DNA of 46,020 nucleotides from Duodenibacillus sp964509205 (lineage in GTDB: Bacteria > Pseudomonadota > Gammaproteobacteria > Burkholderiales > Burkholderiaceae_F): contig CAZDVW010000014.1 in NCBI GenBank assembly GCA_964509205.1, positions 1 to 46,020 of the forward strand. The letters are read 5' to 3'. This document shows, piece after piece, positions 25,749 through 34,582 of the stretch (position 1 is the first letter of the stretch; each line of letters opens with the position of its first letter). Under the pieces are notes generated by a model. The model saw nothing but the letters and a program-made list of their open reading frames with translations, did not search any database and was not told the DNA's origin. Position numbers and translations under genes: made by a program.

Positions 25749-27542
25749 ATGGACACTATTCGTAATTTTTCAATTATCGCTCATATCGACCACGGAAAAT
25801 CAACGCTTGCCGACAGGCTTATTGAGCGTTGCGGAGGACTTTCAGGTCGAGAAATGAGTGAGCAGGTTCTCGACAGCATGGATCTTGAACGCGAGCGCGG
25901 CATCACGATCAAGGCCCAGACGGCAAGTCTTGTTTACAAGGCTAAAAATGGAAAAGCGTATCAACTTAATCTCATTGATACGCCGGGGCATGTCGACTTT
26001 TCCTATGAGGTAAGCCGTTCGCTTTCTGCTTGTGAAGGTGCGCTTCTGGTCGTTGATGCCACACAGGGGGTCGAAGCGCAGACAGTGGCGAATTGTTATA
26101 CGGCTATAGACCTTGGTGTGACCGTTCTTCCTGTTCTTAACAAAATGGATCTTGCGAGTGCGGATCCTGTTGCTGCCGCAGAAGAAATTGAAGATGTGAT
26201 CGGCATTGATGCGGGTGATGCAGTTCTTTGTTCGGCTAAGACCGGAATGGGAATCGATGAAATTTTGGAACGCGTTGTTCGTGATGTTCCGCCTCCGTCC
26301 GGTGACCCTCAGGCTCCTTTACAGGCACTGATCGTCGACAGTTGGTTTGACAATTATGTGGGAATTGTCACGCTTGTCCGCATTGTCAACGGCACTGTCA
26401 AGCCCAAGGATAAAATCACATTGATGGCAACGGGAGCCAGTCATCTTGTGGAACAAGTTGGCGTTTTTACTCCGAAAGCACAGAAACGGGAAAGTCTCAG
26501 TGCAGGTGAAGTCGGCTACATTATTTCTGGGATTAAAGAATTAAAAGATGCACGCGTAGGAGATACGATTACGCATGCAGCAAGGGGCGCGGCAAAACCT
26601 CTTCCCGGTTTTCGGGAGGTTAAGCCTCAAGTTTTTGCCGGCTTATACCCCGTTGAATCCAATCAATACGATGCGTTGCGCGATGCGCTCTTAAAACTTC
26701 AGTTAAACGATGCGGCGCTGAAGTTTGAACCCGAGGTGTCTCAGGCGCTCGGCTTCGGTTTCCGGGCGGGTTTCCTTGGGCTTCTTCACATGGATATTGT
26801 CCAGGAGCGTTTGGAACGCGAGTACGACATGAATCTCATTACGACGGCTCCGTCTGTTGTCTATGAGGTTCTGATGACGAACGGCGAGGTCGTTCGTGTT
26901 GAAAATCCGAGTAAGTTGCCGAGTCCAGACAAAATTGCTGAGATTCGGGAGCCGATCGAACTCGTGACGATTTTTGTTCCCAATGAATACGTGGGAGCCG
27001 TCATGAAGCTTTGTCAGGACAAACGCGGGGTTCAGACGAACCTTGCCTATCACGGACGACAGGTGCATCTGACCTATGAACTTCCATTGTCGGAAATCGT
27101 TTTGGACTTTTTCGATAAGATGAAGTCGATCACTCGCGGCTATGCTTCAATGGATTATGAGTTCAAGGAGTACAGGGCGGCAGATGTGGTCAAGTTGGAC
27201 GTTCTCATCAATGGCGACAGAGTTGATGCTCTGAGCTCCATCATTCATCGAACAGGGGCGAAGATTCGAGGACGCGATGTCGTTGTGCGGCTGCGCTCTC
27301 TGATTCCGCGACAGATGTACGATGTGGCAATTCAAGCGGCTATCGGAGCAAACATCATTGCTCGCGAGAACATCAAGGCCTTAAGAAAGGATGTCATTGC
27401 GAAGTGTTACGGCGGCGACATTACCCGTAAGAAAAAACTTTTGGAAAAGCAAAAAGCCGGTAAAAAACGGATGAAGCAAGTAGGAACCGTTGAAATTCCG
27501 CAGGAAGCATTCCTTTCAATTCTGCGTGCGGATGAACAATAA
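25749..27542 (+). CDS. lepA: Elongation factor 4 (LepA)
   Basis: This 597-residue translational GTPase has the EF4 signature throughout: FSIIAHIDHGKSTLADRLIE (G1), ERERGITIKAQ (switch I), DTPGHVDFSYEVSRSL (G3) and NKMDL (G4). It also has the LepA-specific C-terminal domain ending in GKKRMKQVGTVEIPQEAFL. EF4 acts on ribosomes during initiation or back-translocation. It heads the conserved lepA-lepB-rnc-era-recO cluster. Length is normal for the family. Confidence 0.97.
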   Translation: MDTIRNFSIIAHIDHGKSTLADRLIERCGGLSGREMSEQVLDSMDLERERGITIKAQTASLVYKAKNGKAYQLNLIDTPGHVDFSYEVSRSLSACEGALLVVDATQGVEAQTVANCYTAIDLGVTVLPVLNKMDLASADPVAAAEEIEDVIGIDAGDAVLCSAKTGMGIDEILERVVRDVPPPSGDPQAPLQALIVDSWFDNYVGIVTLVRIVNGTVKPKDKITLMATGASHLVEQVGVFTPKAQKRESLSAGEVGYIISGIKELKDARVGDTITHAARGAAKPLPGFREVKPQVFAGLYPVESNQYDALRDALLKLQLNDAALKFEPEVSQALGFGFRAGFLGLLHMDIVQERLEREYDMNLITTAPSVVYEVLMTNGEVVRVENPSKLPSPDKIAEIREPIELVTIFVPNEYVGAVMKLCQDKRGVQTNLAYHGRQVHLTYELPLSEIVLDFFDKMKSITRGYASMDYEFKEYRAADVVKLDVLINGDRVDALSSIIHRTGAKIRGRDVVVRLRSLIPRQMYDVAIQAAIGANIIARENIKALRKDVIAKCYGGDITRKKKLLEKQKAGKKRMKQVGTVEIPQEAFLSILRADEQ

Positions 27543-27557
27543 TAGGGAGCGAGGGTT

Positions 27558-28448
27558 GTGAATTTCTCATTGATTCTTTTTCTGCTGAGTCTTTTTACGG
27601 GGCTGATGTGGGTTCTGGATCGCCTGATTTGGAAACCGAAGAGAGAACAGGAGGCAGAAACTGTACGGCAGGAGTTCAATACGGCGAATGCTGAGGCAAT
27701 TGCACGCGGAGACAAACGCATTGTGGCGCTTCGGGAGGCAAATGCAAAGGCAAAACTTCGCATGCCATGGTGGCTTGATTACACGGCAGGACTTTTTTGG
27801 GTCATTTTGCTTGTATTTCTATTTCGATCCTTCGCCTATGAACCTTTTCGAATTCCGTCGGGTTCCATGTTGCCGACGCTTCACATCGGCGATTTCATCC
27901 TTGTCAATAAATTTGATTATGGCATTCGGCTTCCCGTCATCAATAAAAAGATCATTGAACGCGGTTCTCCGAAAAGGGGTGACGTGATTGTGTTTCGCTA
28001 TCCGCAGGATCCGTCTTACGACTACATCAAGCGTGTCGTCGGGGTGGCGGGTGATCTCGTTGAGTACGTTGATAAACGTCTTTATGTGAACGGCGAGGAA
28101 ATGAAGCGGGAAAATCCGGTCGATTGGGTGGCTCCTGACACCATGAGGACAATGACAAAAACAACGGAAAATCTTTCCGGAGTTCTTCATGAGACGATTG
28201 TTGATGATATGAAAGGACCAGGCTTGCAGGGAATGCCCTATCCGGCAGCTCTCAAGGTGTGCCGTTATCGAGAAAACGGATTTGCTTGTCGAGTTCCTCC
28301 GAACAGTTATTTCGTCATGGGAGATAATCGAGATAACAGTGAAGACAGCCGTTACTGGGGAGTTGTTCCCGACGAAAATCTTGTCGGGCGAGCTTTCTTT
28401 ATTTGGGCCAATTTTGGTGATTTAAGTCGTATCGGTTCTTTCCGATAA
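27558..28448 (+). CDS. lepB: Signal peptidase I
   Basis: This 296-residue inner-membrane protease removes Sec/Tat signal peptides. Two N-terminal membrane segments (about 1-17 and 78-95) precede box B FRIPSGSMLPTL with the catalytic serine. Box D (YDYIKRVVG) has the catalytic lysine, and box E GDNRDNSEDSRYWG follows. The GTG start at 27558 follows a purine-rich GGGAGCGAGGG. It is 15 bases downstream of lepA and 22 bases before the rnc start, clearly one operon. Confidence 0.96.
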   Translation: MNFSLILFLLSLFTGLMWVLDRLIWKPKREQEAETVRQEFNTANAEAIARGDKRIVALREANAKAKLRMPWWLDYTAGLFWVILLVFLFRSFAYEPFRIPSGSMLPTLHIGDFILVNKFDYGIRLPVINKKIIERGSPKRGDVIVFRYPQDPSYDYIKRVVGVAGDLVEYVDKRLYVNGEEMKRENPVDWVAPDTMRTMTKTTENLSGVLHETIVDDMKGPGLQGMPYPAALKVCRYRENGFACRVPPNSYFVMGDNRDNSEDSRYWGVVPDENLVGRAFFIWANFGDLSRIGSFR

Positions 28449-28470
28449 TCCGTATTTGAAGGAATTGAAA

Positions 28471-29181
28471 ATGCAGATGAGAAAACTCCTTCCTTCAGAA
28501 TTGCTTGAAGAACGAATCGGGTATGTCTTTAAAAATAAGGCTCTTTTAAAAAGAGCATTAACGCATCGCAGTTTTGGCGCAGAACATAACGAGAGGCTCG
28601 AGTTTTTAGGGGACTCTGTTCTCAATTGCGCTGTCGGGCATAGCCTTTTTTTGCGCGATAAACATTTTGATGAAGGTGTTCTGTCCAGAGTTCGTTCGAA
28701 CTTTGTGTGCGAAAAAACGTTGGATGAAATTGCTCGAGCGATTGATATCAGTTCCTTTATTCTCCTGGGAGAAGGGGAGCTGCGCACCGGCGGAGCAACG
28801 CGACCCTCGATTATGGCAGATGCCTGTGAGGCGTTGTTCGGAGCGATTTTCTTGGATTCTTGTTTTGAAGAAGCCGAACGCGTGATCCTAAAACTCTACG
28901 AGCCGATCCTTTCGGCAGGGGCTATGACGCCGGAGCGGTTGGGAAAAGATGCGAAGACGCGTCTTCAAGAGGCACTTCAGGCTCGGCATATTGATTTGCC
29001 TGATTACAGTATCGTCGACAGCGAAGGTGCGGCACATGCACTGATTTTTCGCTGTGCATGTCGAATAAATCGATTCTCTATTTGTGAATACGGTTCCGGT
29101 ACGAGTCGTCGAGCGGCAGAGCAAGAAGCCGCTGCCAAAGCGTTGGAACGACTTCAGGAAGCGTTGAGGGATGTAAAGTGA
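28471..29181 (+). CDS. rnc: Ribonuclease III
   Basis: This 236-residue enzyme cleaves double-stranded RNA in rRNA processing and decay. The signature HNERLEFLGDSVLN and the second acidic site (DACEALFGAIFLD) give the catalytic metal ligands. A C-terminal dsRBD spans about 160-230 (KTRLQEALQ...SRRAAEQEAAAKALERL). ATG 28471 is chosen because AAGGA lies seven bases upstream; the in-frame TTG at 28456 overlaps that SD. The stop overlaps the era GTG by four bases, the usual rnc-era coupling. Confidence 0.96.
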   Translation: MQMRKLLPSELLEERIGYVFKNKALLKRALTHRSFGAEHNERLEFLGDSVLNCAVGHSLFLRDKHFDEGVLSRVRSNFVCEKTLDEIARAIDISSFILLGEGELRTGGATRPSIMADACEALFGAIFLDSCFEEAERVILKLYEPILSAGAMTPERLGKDAKTRLQEALQARHIDLPDYSIVDSEGAAHALIFRCACRINRFSICEYGSGTSRRAAEQEAAAKALERLQEALRDVK

Positions 29182-30077
29182 CAGAAATTCCAGAGGGTTT
29201 TCGTTGCGGTTATGTCGCAGTCATTGGTCGGCCGAACGTGGGAAAGTCGACATTGGTCAATGCGATTGTCGGGGAGAAGGTCTCGATTACCTCAAAAAAA
29301 CCTCAAACGACGCGAGAGCGCGTTCTCGGTGTTGCGACATACGAGGATGCTCAACTTGTCTTTATGGACACCCCCGGATTTCAATCAAAGTTTTCCTCGG
29401 AATTACTGAAACGAATGAACCGGACGGTTCGCAGTTCCTTGGCAGATGTGGACGTCGTATTGTTTGTGATGGATGCTTCCGGTTGGCGCCGGGAAGACGA
29501 TCTCGTGCTGCGGCTTTTGAATCCGGAAAAGCAAAAGGTCATTTTGGTTCTCAATAAAACCGATCTCGTTAAGGATAAAAATAGTCTTTTGCCCAGAATT
29601 GCAGAGATTTCCGCAAAATTTCCTTTTGCGGCGGTGGTGCCGGTTTCAGCTGCAAAACGACGTCAACTGGATGATGTTGTGGGAGAAATAAAAAAATTCC
29701 TTCCCGAATCGGTTCCGTATTTTGATCCGGAACTCTACACGGACAGATCCCCGCGATTTATCACTGCCGAAACCATCCGCGAAAAGGCATTCCGGCTGTT
29801 GGGCGATGAGCTTCCTTACGGTGTTGCTGTTGCAATCGAACGTTGGGTAGAAGATGATGAGAAGGCAGAAATTGATGCCGCGCTTTACGTGAATCGAGAA
29901 AGCCATAAACCCATTGTGATTGGAGAAGGGGGCGCGAAGTTAAGGGAGATTTCTCGTCTGGCGCGTCTTGATATCACTGAACTGTTAGGAAAACCTGTTT
30001 GTCTTCATGTTTGGGTTCGCGTGCGCCGCGGCTGGAGTGATGACGCGAGAGTGTTAAAGAGTCTCGGTTATGACTGA
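29178..30077 (+). CDS. era: GTPase Era
   Basis: This 299-residue Era binds the 3' end of 16S rRNA during 30S assembly. The G domain has GRPNVGKSTLVNAIVG (G1), DTPGF (G3) and NKTDL (G4). A C-terminal KH domain follows, with the signature VIGEGGAKLREISRLARLDI (about 247-266). The GTG start overlaps the rnc stop, and the gene overlaps recO by eight bases. Standard length and domain order. Confidence 0.97.
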   Translation: MTEIPEGFRCGYVAVIGRPNVGKSTLVNAIVGEKVSITSKKPQTTRERVLGVATYEDAQLVFMDTPGFQSKFSSELLKRMNRTVRSSLADVDVVLFVMDASGWRREDDLVLRLLNPEKQKVILVLNKTDLVKDKNSLLPRIAEISAKFPFAAVVPVSAAKRRQLDDVVGEIKKFLPESVPYFDPELYTDRSPRFITAETIREKAFRLLGDELPYGVAVAIERWVEDDEKAEIDAALYVNRESHKPIVIGEGGAKLREISRLARLDITELLGKPVCLHVWVRVRRGWSDDARVLKSLGYD

Positions 30078-30894
30078 GTCGAACAAATCGGCGTCGGAGT
30101 TGATTCCGACAAATCTTGAAAGCACTTCTCTTGTCGCACTCGGTCGCTATGTGGCGAAAGAAACAGGGATCTACATGAGTGCGCGAGAAGAGCCCGCTTT
30201 TGTTTTAACGAGCTGGCCGTGGAGAGAAACGAGTCTCATTGTGTCGCTTTTCACAAAACGACGCGGACGAGTGACGGTGGTTGCACGCGGTGCCAAGCGG
30301 CCGGCTGGGCGATTTCGCGGGTTGTTGGATCCATTCGTTCCCCTTCTTGTCAATTTTTCCGGTCGCACCGAAGTCAAGAACCTCACGGGAGCAAAGTGGA
30401 TGGGCGGTCTTGCGCCGATTACAGGCGAAGGGCTCTTGACGGGGTTTTATTTGAATGAACTCGTTTTTCGGCTGACGGCGGCTGAGTCACCGCAACCCGA
30501 ATTGTTTGAGGCGTACACAAGGACGCTTGCTTGCATTGCGAGAGGCGATTGGACAAGGTCTGAGCGTGCCATGCGTGAGTTTGAAGTCGATATTTTGCAT
30601 TTGTGCGGCTGGGGACAGAGGCTGGAGAATGAGGCGGACGGATTTGTCGGTTTTGTGCGTGACGGGGAAATTCTCAATGCAGAGTCTGTCAATCCCCAAG
30701 ACGGGGAGTCGGTTGTCAGAGCTGAAGTTGTTCGAGCGGTGTTGACACGAGATTTTTCCAATGCCGATGTCCTGAAGGATTCACGCGAGGTGCTCCGTGC
30801 GATTGTTGAGTTTTATGCTTTGGGCGGGCGCACTCTTTCTTCGCGTCGAACTGTTGCAAAGTGGCGTCAATTCAGACAGGAGACTGTTTTATGA
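30070..30894 (+). CDS. recO: DNA repair protein RecO
   Basis: This 274-residue RecO promotes RecA loading in the RecFOR pathway. The OB-fold domain contains FVLTSWPWRETSLIVSLFTK and GRVTVVARGAKRP. The helical C-terminal half (about 130-270) includes the GFYLNELVFRLTA segment. Relative to E. coli RecO, about 40 extra residues precede the OB fold, so a downstream start such as the ATG at 30175 (MSAREEP) is possible. It overlaps era by eight bases and nagZ by four. Confidence 0.88.
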   Translation: MTESNKSASELIPTNLESTSLVALGRYVAKETGIYMSAREEPAFVLTSWPWRETSLIVSLFTKRRGRVTVVARGAKRPAGRFRGLLDPFVPLLVNFSGRTEVKNLTGAKWMGGLAPITGEGLLTGFYLNELVFRLTAAESPQPELFEAYTRTLACIARGDWTRSERAMREFEVDILHLCGWGQRLENEADGFVGFVRDGEILNAESVNPQDGESVVRAEVVRAVLTRDFSNADVLKDSREVLRAIVEFYALGGRTLSSRRTVAKWRQFRQETVL

Positions 30895-31904
30895 AGGGTC
30901 CGATTGTTTGTGATATTTCGGGAACTGTCTTAACGGAAGCAGATCGCAGGAGAATTGCTCATCCGCTTGTCGGCATGGTGATTCTCTTCTCGCGCAATTA
31001 TGAAAACAGACACCAACTGAGAAATCTTTGCGATGCCATTCACGATGTGAAGCCGGAAATACTTATCGGCGTTGATCATGAAGGCGGACGTGTGCAGCGG
31101 TTCAGAAACGAATTCACGCAAATCCCTGCCATGAGTCTCTATGGAAAGGCTTTTGCAAAGGATAAGGCGAAAGCACTTGCCTCACTGGAGGAAGCTGCTT
31201 TTGTTTTGGCCGCAGAACTTCGTGAATGCGGAACGGATTTTACGTTTGCCCCCGTACTCGATCTGAATTGGAATCGGAGCACCATTATTGGGGAACGCAG
31301 CTTTTCGAGAGATCCGAAAGACGTTGCTCTTATGGCTCGTGCAGTTTGCACTGGGTTCGCACGTGCAGGAGTGGCTAATTGCGCTAAACATTTCCCGGGA
31401 CACGGGTATGCGTCGGCAGATAGTCATGTAAGCCTTCCGGTGGATGAACGATCCGCTGAAGAAATTCTTTTGAATGATGTTGAGCCGTACAGAGAATTGC
31501 TCGGGGTGTTAAAGAGCATTATGACGGCGCATGTTCTTTATCCGGCACTGGATGGGGTTCCTGCGACTTTTTCTAAAAAAATCATCACAGATATTCTGCG
31601 AAAGAAAATCGGATTTGACGGACTTCTTTTTTCAGACGATCTCTCTATGCAGGGAGCAAAAGGAGAAGGCGGCATCCTTCAACGTGCTGAAAAAGCTTTT
31701 TCAGCCGGATGCGATGCCATTATCGTTTGTAATGCGCCGGAATCGGTGGATGTGTTGTTAGAGAATCTTGTCTGGAAGGAAACATCCCAGTTTCTTCAAC
31801 GAGCCTCTTTGATTTGTCCGAAAGGAAAGCTGTGGCATTTTGGAGAACTTCAAGACTGTGATGAATACAAAAATGCCCTTTCTCGCATGCAAGACGGGTT
31901 ATAG
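30891..31904 (+). CDS. nagZ: Beta-N-acetylhexosaminidase NagZ
   Basis: This 337-residue cytosolic GH3 enzyme removes GlcNAc from anhydro-muropeptides in cell-wall recycling. The GVDHEGGRVQRFR motif, KHFPGHGYASADSHVSLP with the catalytic His, and FSDDLSMQGA with the Asp nucleophile are intact. ATG 30891 overlaps the recO stop as ATGA, with AGGAGA upstream. In many Burkholderiales pdxJ and acpS lie between recO and nagZ; here they are absent and the genes abut. Confidence 0.94.
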   Translation: MKGPIVCDISGTVLTEADRRRIAHPLVGMVILFSRNYENRHQLRNLCDAIHDVKPEILIGVDHEGGRVQRFRNEFTQIPAMSLYGKAFAKDKAKALASLEEAAFVLAAELRECGTDFTFAPVLDLNWNRSTIIGERSFSRDPKDVALMARAVCTGFARAGVANCAKHFPGHGYASADSHVSLPVDERSAEEILLNDVEPYRELLGVLKSIMTAHVLYPALDGVPATFSKKIITDILRKKIGFDGLLFSDDLSMQGAKGEGGILQRAEKAFSAGCDAIIVCNAPESVDVLLENLVWKETSQFLQRASLICPKGKLWHFGELQDCDEYKNALSRMQDGL

Positions 31905-31936
31905 TTTGTCCCACGTGTCTCCGAAAGAGAGAAAAG

Positions 31937-33124
31937 ATGATTATCGAATCGCTGCTTGACACAGATCTTTATAAATTCACGATGATGCAGAGTGTCCTGC
32001 ATCAATTCCCCGGGGCAAAAGTCACCTATAAATTTAAATGTCGAACTCCCGGTGTTGATCTCTCGCCATTGGCCGGTCAACTGCGAAGCGAAATTGAGCA
32101 TCTGTGTTCCTTGCGTTGCACGGATGAGGATCTCGCCTATCTTTCGACGTTGCGCTTTATGAAGAGCGATTTCATCGATTTTTTAAGTGTCTTTCATCTC
32201 AAAACAAAATACGTCAAAATCGAGAAAACAGATAAAAGTGAATGCGGTCTGTCCATTACGGTGGCAGGCCCTTGGTTGCATACGATCCTTTTTGAAATTC
32301 CGATTCTTGCGATTGTCAGCGAACTGTATTACCGACGGCTCGGCATCGAAGTTCCGCGGCAAGAGGGACTTCGTCGGTTAAGAGAAAAGATTGCGCTCAT
32401 TAAAGCAGAACCTGAAAATGAAAAATTCCGTTTAAGTGATTTCGGAACGCGTCGTCGCTTTTCTGGAGCTTGGCAACGAGAGGTGCTTCAGACGCTTGTG
32501 AGCGAATTGCCGCGCGAAAACTTTTCCGGAACGAGCAATGTGCTGTATGCAAAACAGTTTGATCTCATCCCGATGGGAACGATGGCGCATGAATATTTGC
32601 AGGCGGCGCAAGCATTAGGGCCGCGTCTTCGCGACAGTCAGCGATTTGCTTTTGAGTCTTGGGCTAAAGAATATCGAGGCGACTTAGGGATTGCATTGTC
32701 GGACGTTTATGGGTTAAAGCCGTTTCTTCGTGACTTTGACATGTTCTTCTGCAAACTTTTCGACGGGGTGCGGCATGATTCGGGAGATCCGTTTGTTTGG
32801 GGAGAATCCATCATTGAGCATTATCAGAAGAACAAATGCGACCCGCGAAGCAAAACGCTCATTTTTTCTGATGCACTGACGGTTCCCTTGGCGCTTGAAC
32901 TGTATCGTCGCTTCCGGGATCGAATCAAAATGGGTTTCGGGATTGGTACGAATTTGACCAATGATGTGGGCGTGCAGCCGCTCAATATTGTCATGAAGAT
33001 GGTTAGCGCAAACGGTTGTCCGGTTGCAAAGATTTCAGATTCGCCGGGAAAGGGGATGTGTGAGGATCCGACGTATTTGGCGTATCTTCGCCAAGTGTTT
33101 GGGATTGAGGCTCCGAAACCGTGA
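31937..33124 (+). CDS. pncB: Nicotinate phosphoribosyltransferase
   Basis: This 395-residue enzyme makes nicotinate mononucleotide from nicotinate and PRPP for NAD salvage. Typical features are LLDTDLYKFTMMQSVLHQFP at the start, the FGTRRRFSGAWQ segment, the GTSNVLYAKQFDLIPMGTMAHE region (autophosphorylated-His area), and FDGVRHDSGDP with GFGIGTNLTND at the PRPP site. It follows nagZ by 32 bases and overlaps the endonuclease gene by four bases (GTGA). Confidence 0.95.
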   Translation: MIIESLLDTDLYKFTMMQSVLHQFPGAKVTYKFKCRTPGVDLSPLAGQLRSEIEHLCSLRCTDEDLAYLSTLRFMKSDFIDFLSVFHLKTKYVKIEKTDKSECGLSITVAGPWLHTILFEIPILAIVSELYYRRLGIEVPRQEGLRRLREKIALIKAEPENEKFRLSDFGTRRRFSGAWQREVLQTLVSELPRENFSGTSNVLYAKQFDLIPMGTMAHEYLQAAQALGPRLRDSQRFAFESWAKEYRGDLGIALSDVYGLKPFLRDFDMFFCKLFDGVRHDSGDPFVWGESIIEHYQKNKCDPRSKTLIFSDALTVPLALELYRRFRDRIKMGFGIGTNLTNDVGVQPLNIVMKMVSANGCPVAKISDSPGKGMCEDPTYLAYLRQVFGIEAPKP

Positions 33125-33873
33125 AAAAACTTTTCTTCGTTCTTATCGCTTTAACAGGCTCTTCTTCCTTTTGTTTAGCGCAATCGTTTGGCAATGTAAC
33201 GAATGAAAGTTATGTTGAAGCCAAGCGAATGCTTGAAAAACGCGTGTATTTTGATCACCGTATCACGCTTTATTGCGGAGCCGAGTTCGATAAGAAGAAA
33301 AGAATTCGTTTACCCAAAGGGTTCTCAACGCCTTCGTCGAAAAAGCGAGCCGGGCGTGTTGAGTGGGAACATGTTGTTCCGGCAGAAAATTTCGGTCGTG
33401 AATTTATAGAGTGGAAATTCGGCAGCTTTGAATGTCGTGATGCGAATAAATCGTTTCGCGGAAGAAGTTGTGCAGAGCGGTCAAGTCGAGACTTTCGGCT
33501 GATGCATGCGGATATGTACAACCTTTTTCCTTCCATCGGAGCCGTCAATCAGATTCGTTCCAACTATCCGTACACAGAGTTTCCCGACGGCGTTCGTTCG
33601 ACGTTCGGTGCTTGCCGCATGAAAATCCAGCACAAGAAGGCAGAGCCGCCGAAAGCTGCTCGGGGAGAAATTTCCCGCGCCGCTCTGTATATGCAGTGGG
33701 CGTATCCGGAACGTGTTCGCTTAGGCAAGAAGCAGAGCGAGTTAATGCAGCGCTGGAATGAACAGTATCCGGTTTCCGCTTGGGAATGCCGTCGAGCCAA
33801 AAGGATTGAGGCTCTTCAACGAAATGAAAATCCATTCGTTAAAGAGCCCTGTAAAAAGAGCGGCCTGTGGTGA
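33121..33873 (+). CDS. endA: Secreted endonuclease I (EndA/Dns/NucM family)
   Basis: This 250-residue protein carries a signal peptide (MKKLFFVLIALTGSSSFCLA, cleavage near A20) and so is periplasmic or secreted. It then has the beta-beta-alpha-metal nuclease core: VEWEHVVPAENFG with the catalytic His, and RLMHADMYNLFPSIGAVNQI with the Asn metal ligand. Cysteines suit disulfide bonds in the periplasm. The family cuts DNA (and RNA) non-specifically. It starts with GTG overlapping the pncB stop, an unusual operon partner. It converges on cysE with a seven-base gap. Confidence 0.9.
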   Translation: MKKLFFVLIALTGSSSFCLAQSFGNVTNESYVEAKRMLEKRVYFDHRITLYCGAEFDKKKRIRLPKGFSTPSSKKRAGRVEWEHVVPAENFGREFIEWKFGSFECRDANKSFRGRSCAERSSRDFRLMHADMYNLFPSIGAVNQIRSNYPYTEFPDGVRSTFGACRMKIQHKKAEPPKAARGEISRAALYMQWAYPERVRLGKKQSELMQRWNEQYPVSAWECRRAKRIEALQRNENPFVKEPCKKSGLW

Positions 33874-33880
33874 GTTGATC

Positions 33881-34573
33881 TCAGCTTTCTTTTCCTTGAA
33901 GAGTATTGACGCGTTTTTCTAACTCTTCAATCATGTGTGACTGTGTTCGGATGAGAGACTCTAACCGTTTCAGTGATTCGCTGTAAGGGTCTTTTTCTCC
34001 GGGAACGACACCATAGGCATTGAACCGTTCATGGTACTTTTTTTCTTCTTTTTTCTCGCGAATCGGCTTGGCAGGGATTCCGACGACGGTTGTGTTGGCC
34101 GCAACGGCTTGCAGTACGACGGCATTCGCACCGACGATGGCGTTGTCACCCACCGTAAAGCTACCGAGGATCTGTGCGCCGGCACCGACGACAACGTTGT
34201 TTCCGAGCGTCGGATGCCGCTTCTGTCCTTTTCCAAGAGAAGTTCCGCCGAGAGTGACGCCGTGATAGATCGTGCAATCGTCCCCGATTTCAGCGGTTTC
34301 GCCGATGACAAGACCTGAACCATGGTCAATGAAGACGCGCCGACCGATTTTTGCTGCCGGGTGAATCTCGATTCCCGTGAGGAATCGAGATAATTCACTG
34401 ACGAGGCGAGCAATAACGAAAAGACCTTTTTCATGTAGCCAGTGTGCAAAACGGTGAAGGCAAACGGCATGAAATCCGGGGTAGCAAAGAGCGACTTCCA
34501 AAGTGCTCCTTGCCGCGGGATCTTTTTCGCAAATCGTTGCTAAATCTTCTCGTGTGTTCTGAAAAAAGGACAT
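33881..34573 (-). CDS. cysE: Serine O-acetyltransferase
   Basis: This 230-residue enzyme makes O-acetylserine from serine and acetyl-CoA, the first step of cysteine synthesis. A short N-terminal helical region is followed by the left-handed beta-helix of hexapeptide repeats (IEIHPAAKIGRRVFIDHGSG, IGETAEIGDDCTIYHGVTLG). It is shorter at the N terminus than E. coli CysE and resembles the EpsC/short SAT group. The C-terminal 60 residues are charged and include a likely coiled coil (SHMIEELEKRVNTLQGKES). It follows cysK by nine bases, with its SD (TAGGGGA) overlapping the cysK stop, so it is under the same leader control. Confidence 0.95.
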   Translation of the reverse strand: MSFFQNTREDLATICEKDPAARSTLEVALCYPGFHAVCLHRFAHWLHEKGLFVIARLVSELSRFLTGIEIHPAAKIGRRVFIDHGSGLVIGETAEIGDDCTIYHGVTLGGTSLGKGQKRHPTLGNNVVVGAGAQILGSFTVGDNAIVGANAVVLQAVAANTTVVGIPAKPIREKKEEKKYHERFNAYGVVPGEKDPYSESLKRLESLIRTQSHMIEELEKRVNTLQGKES

Positions 34574-34582
34574 TCAGTTCCC

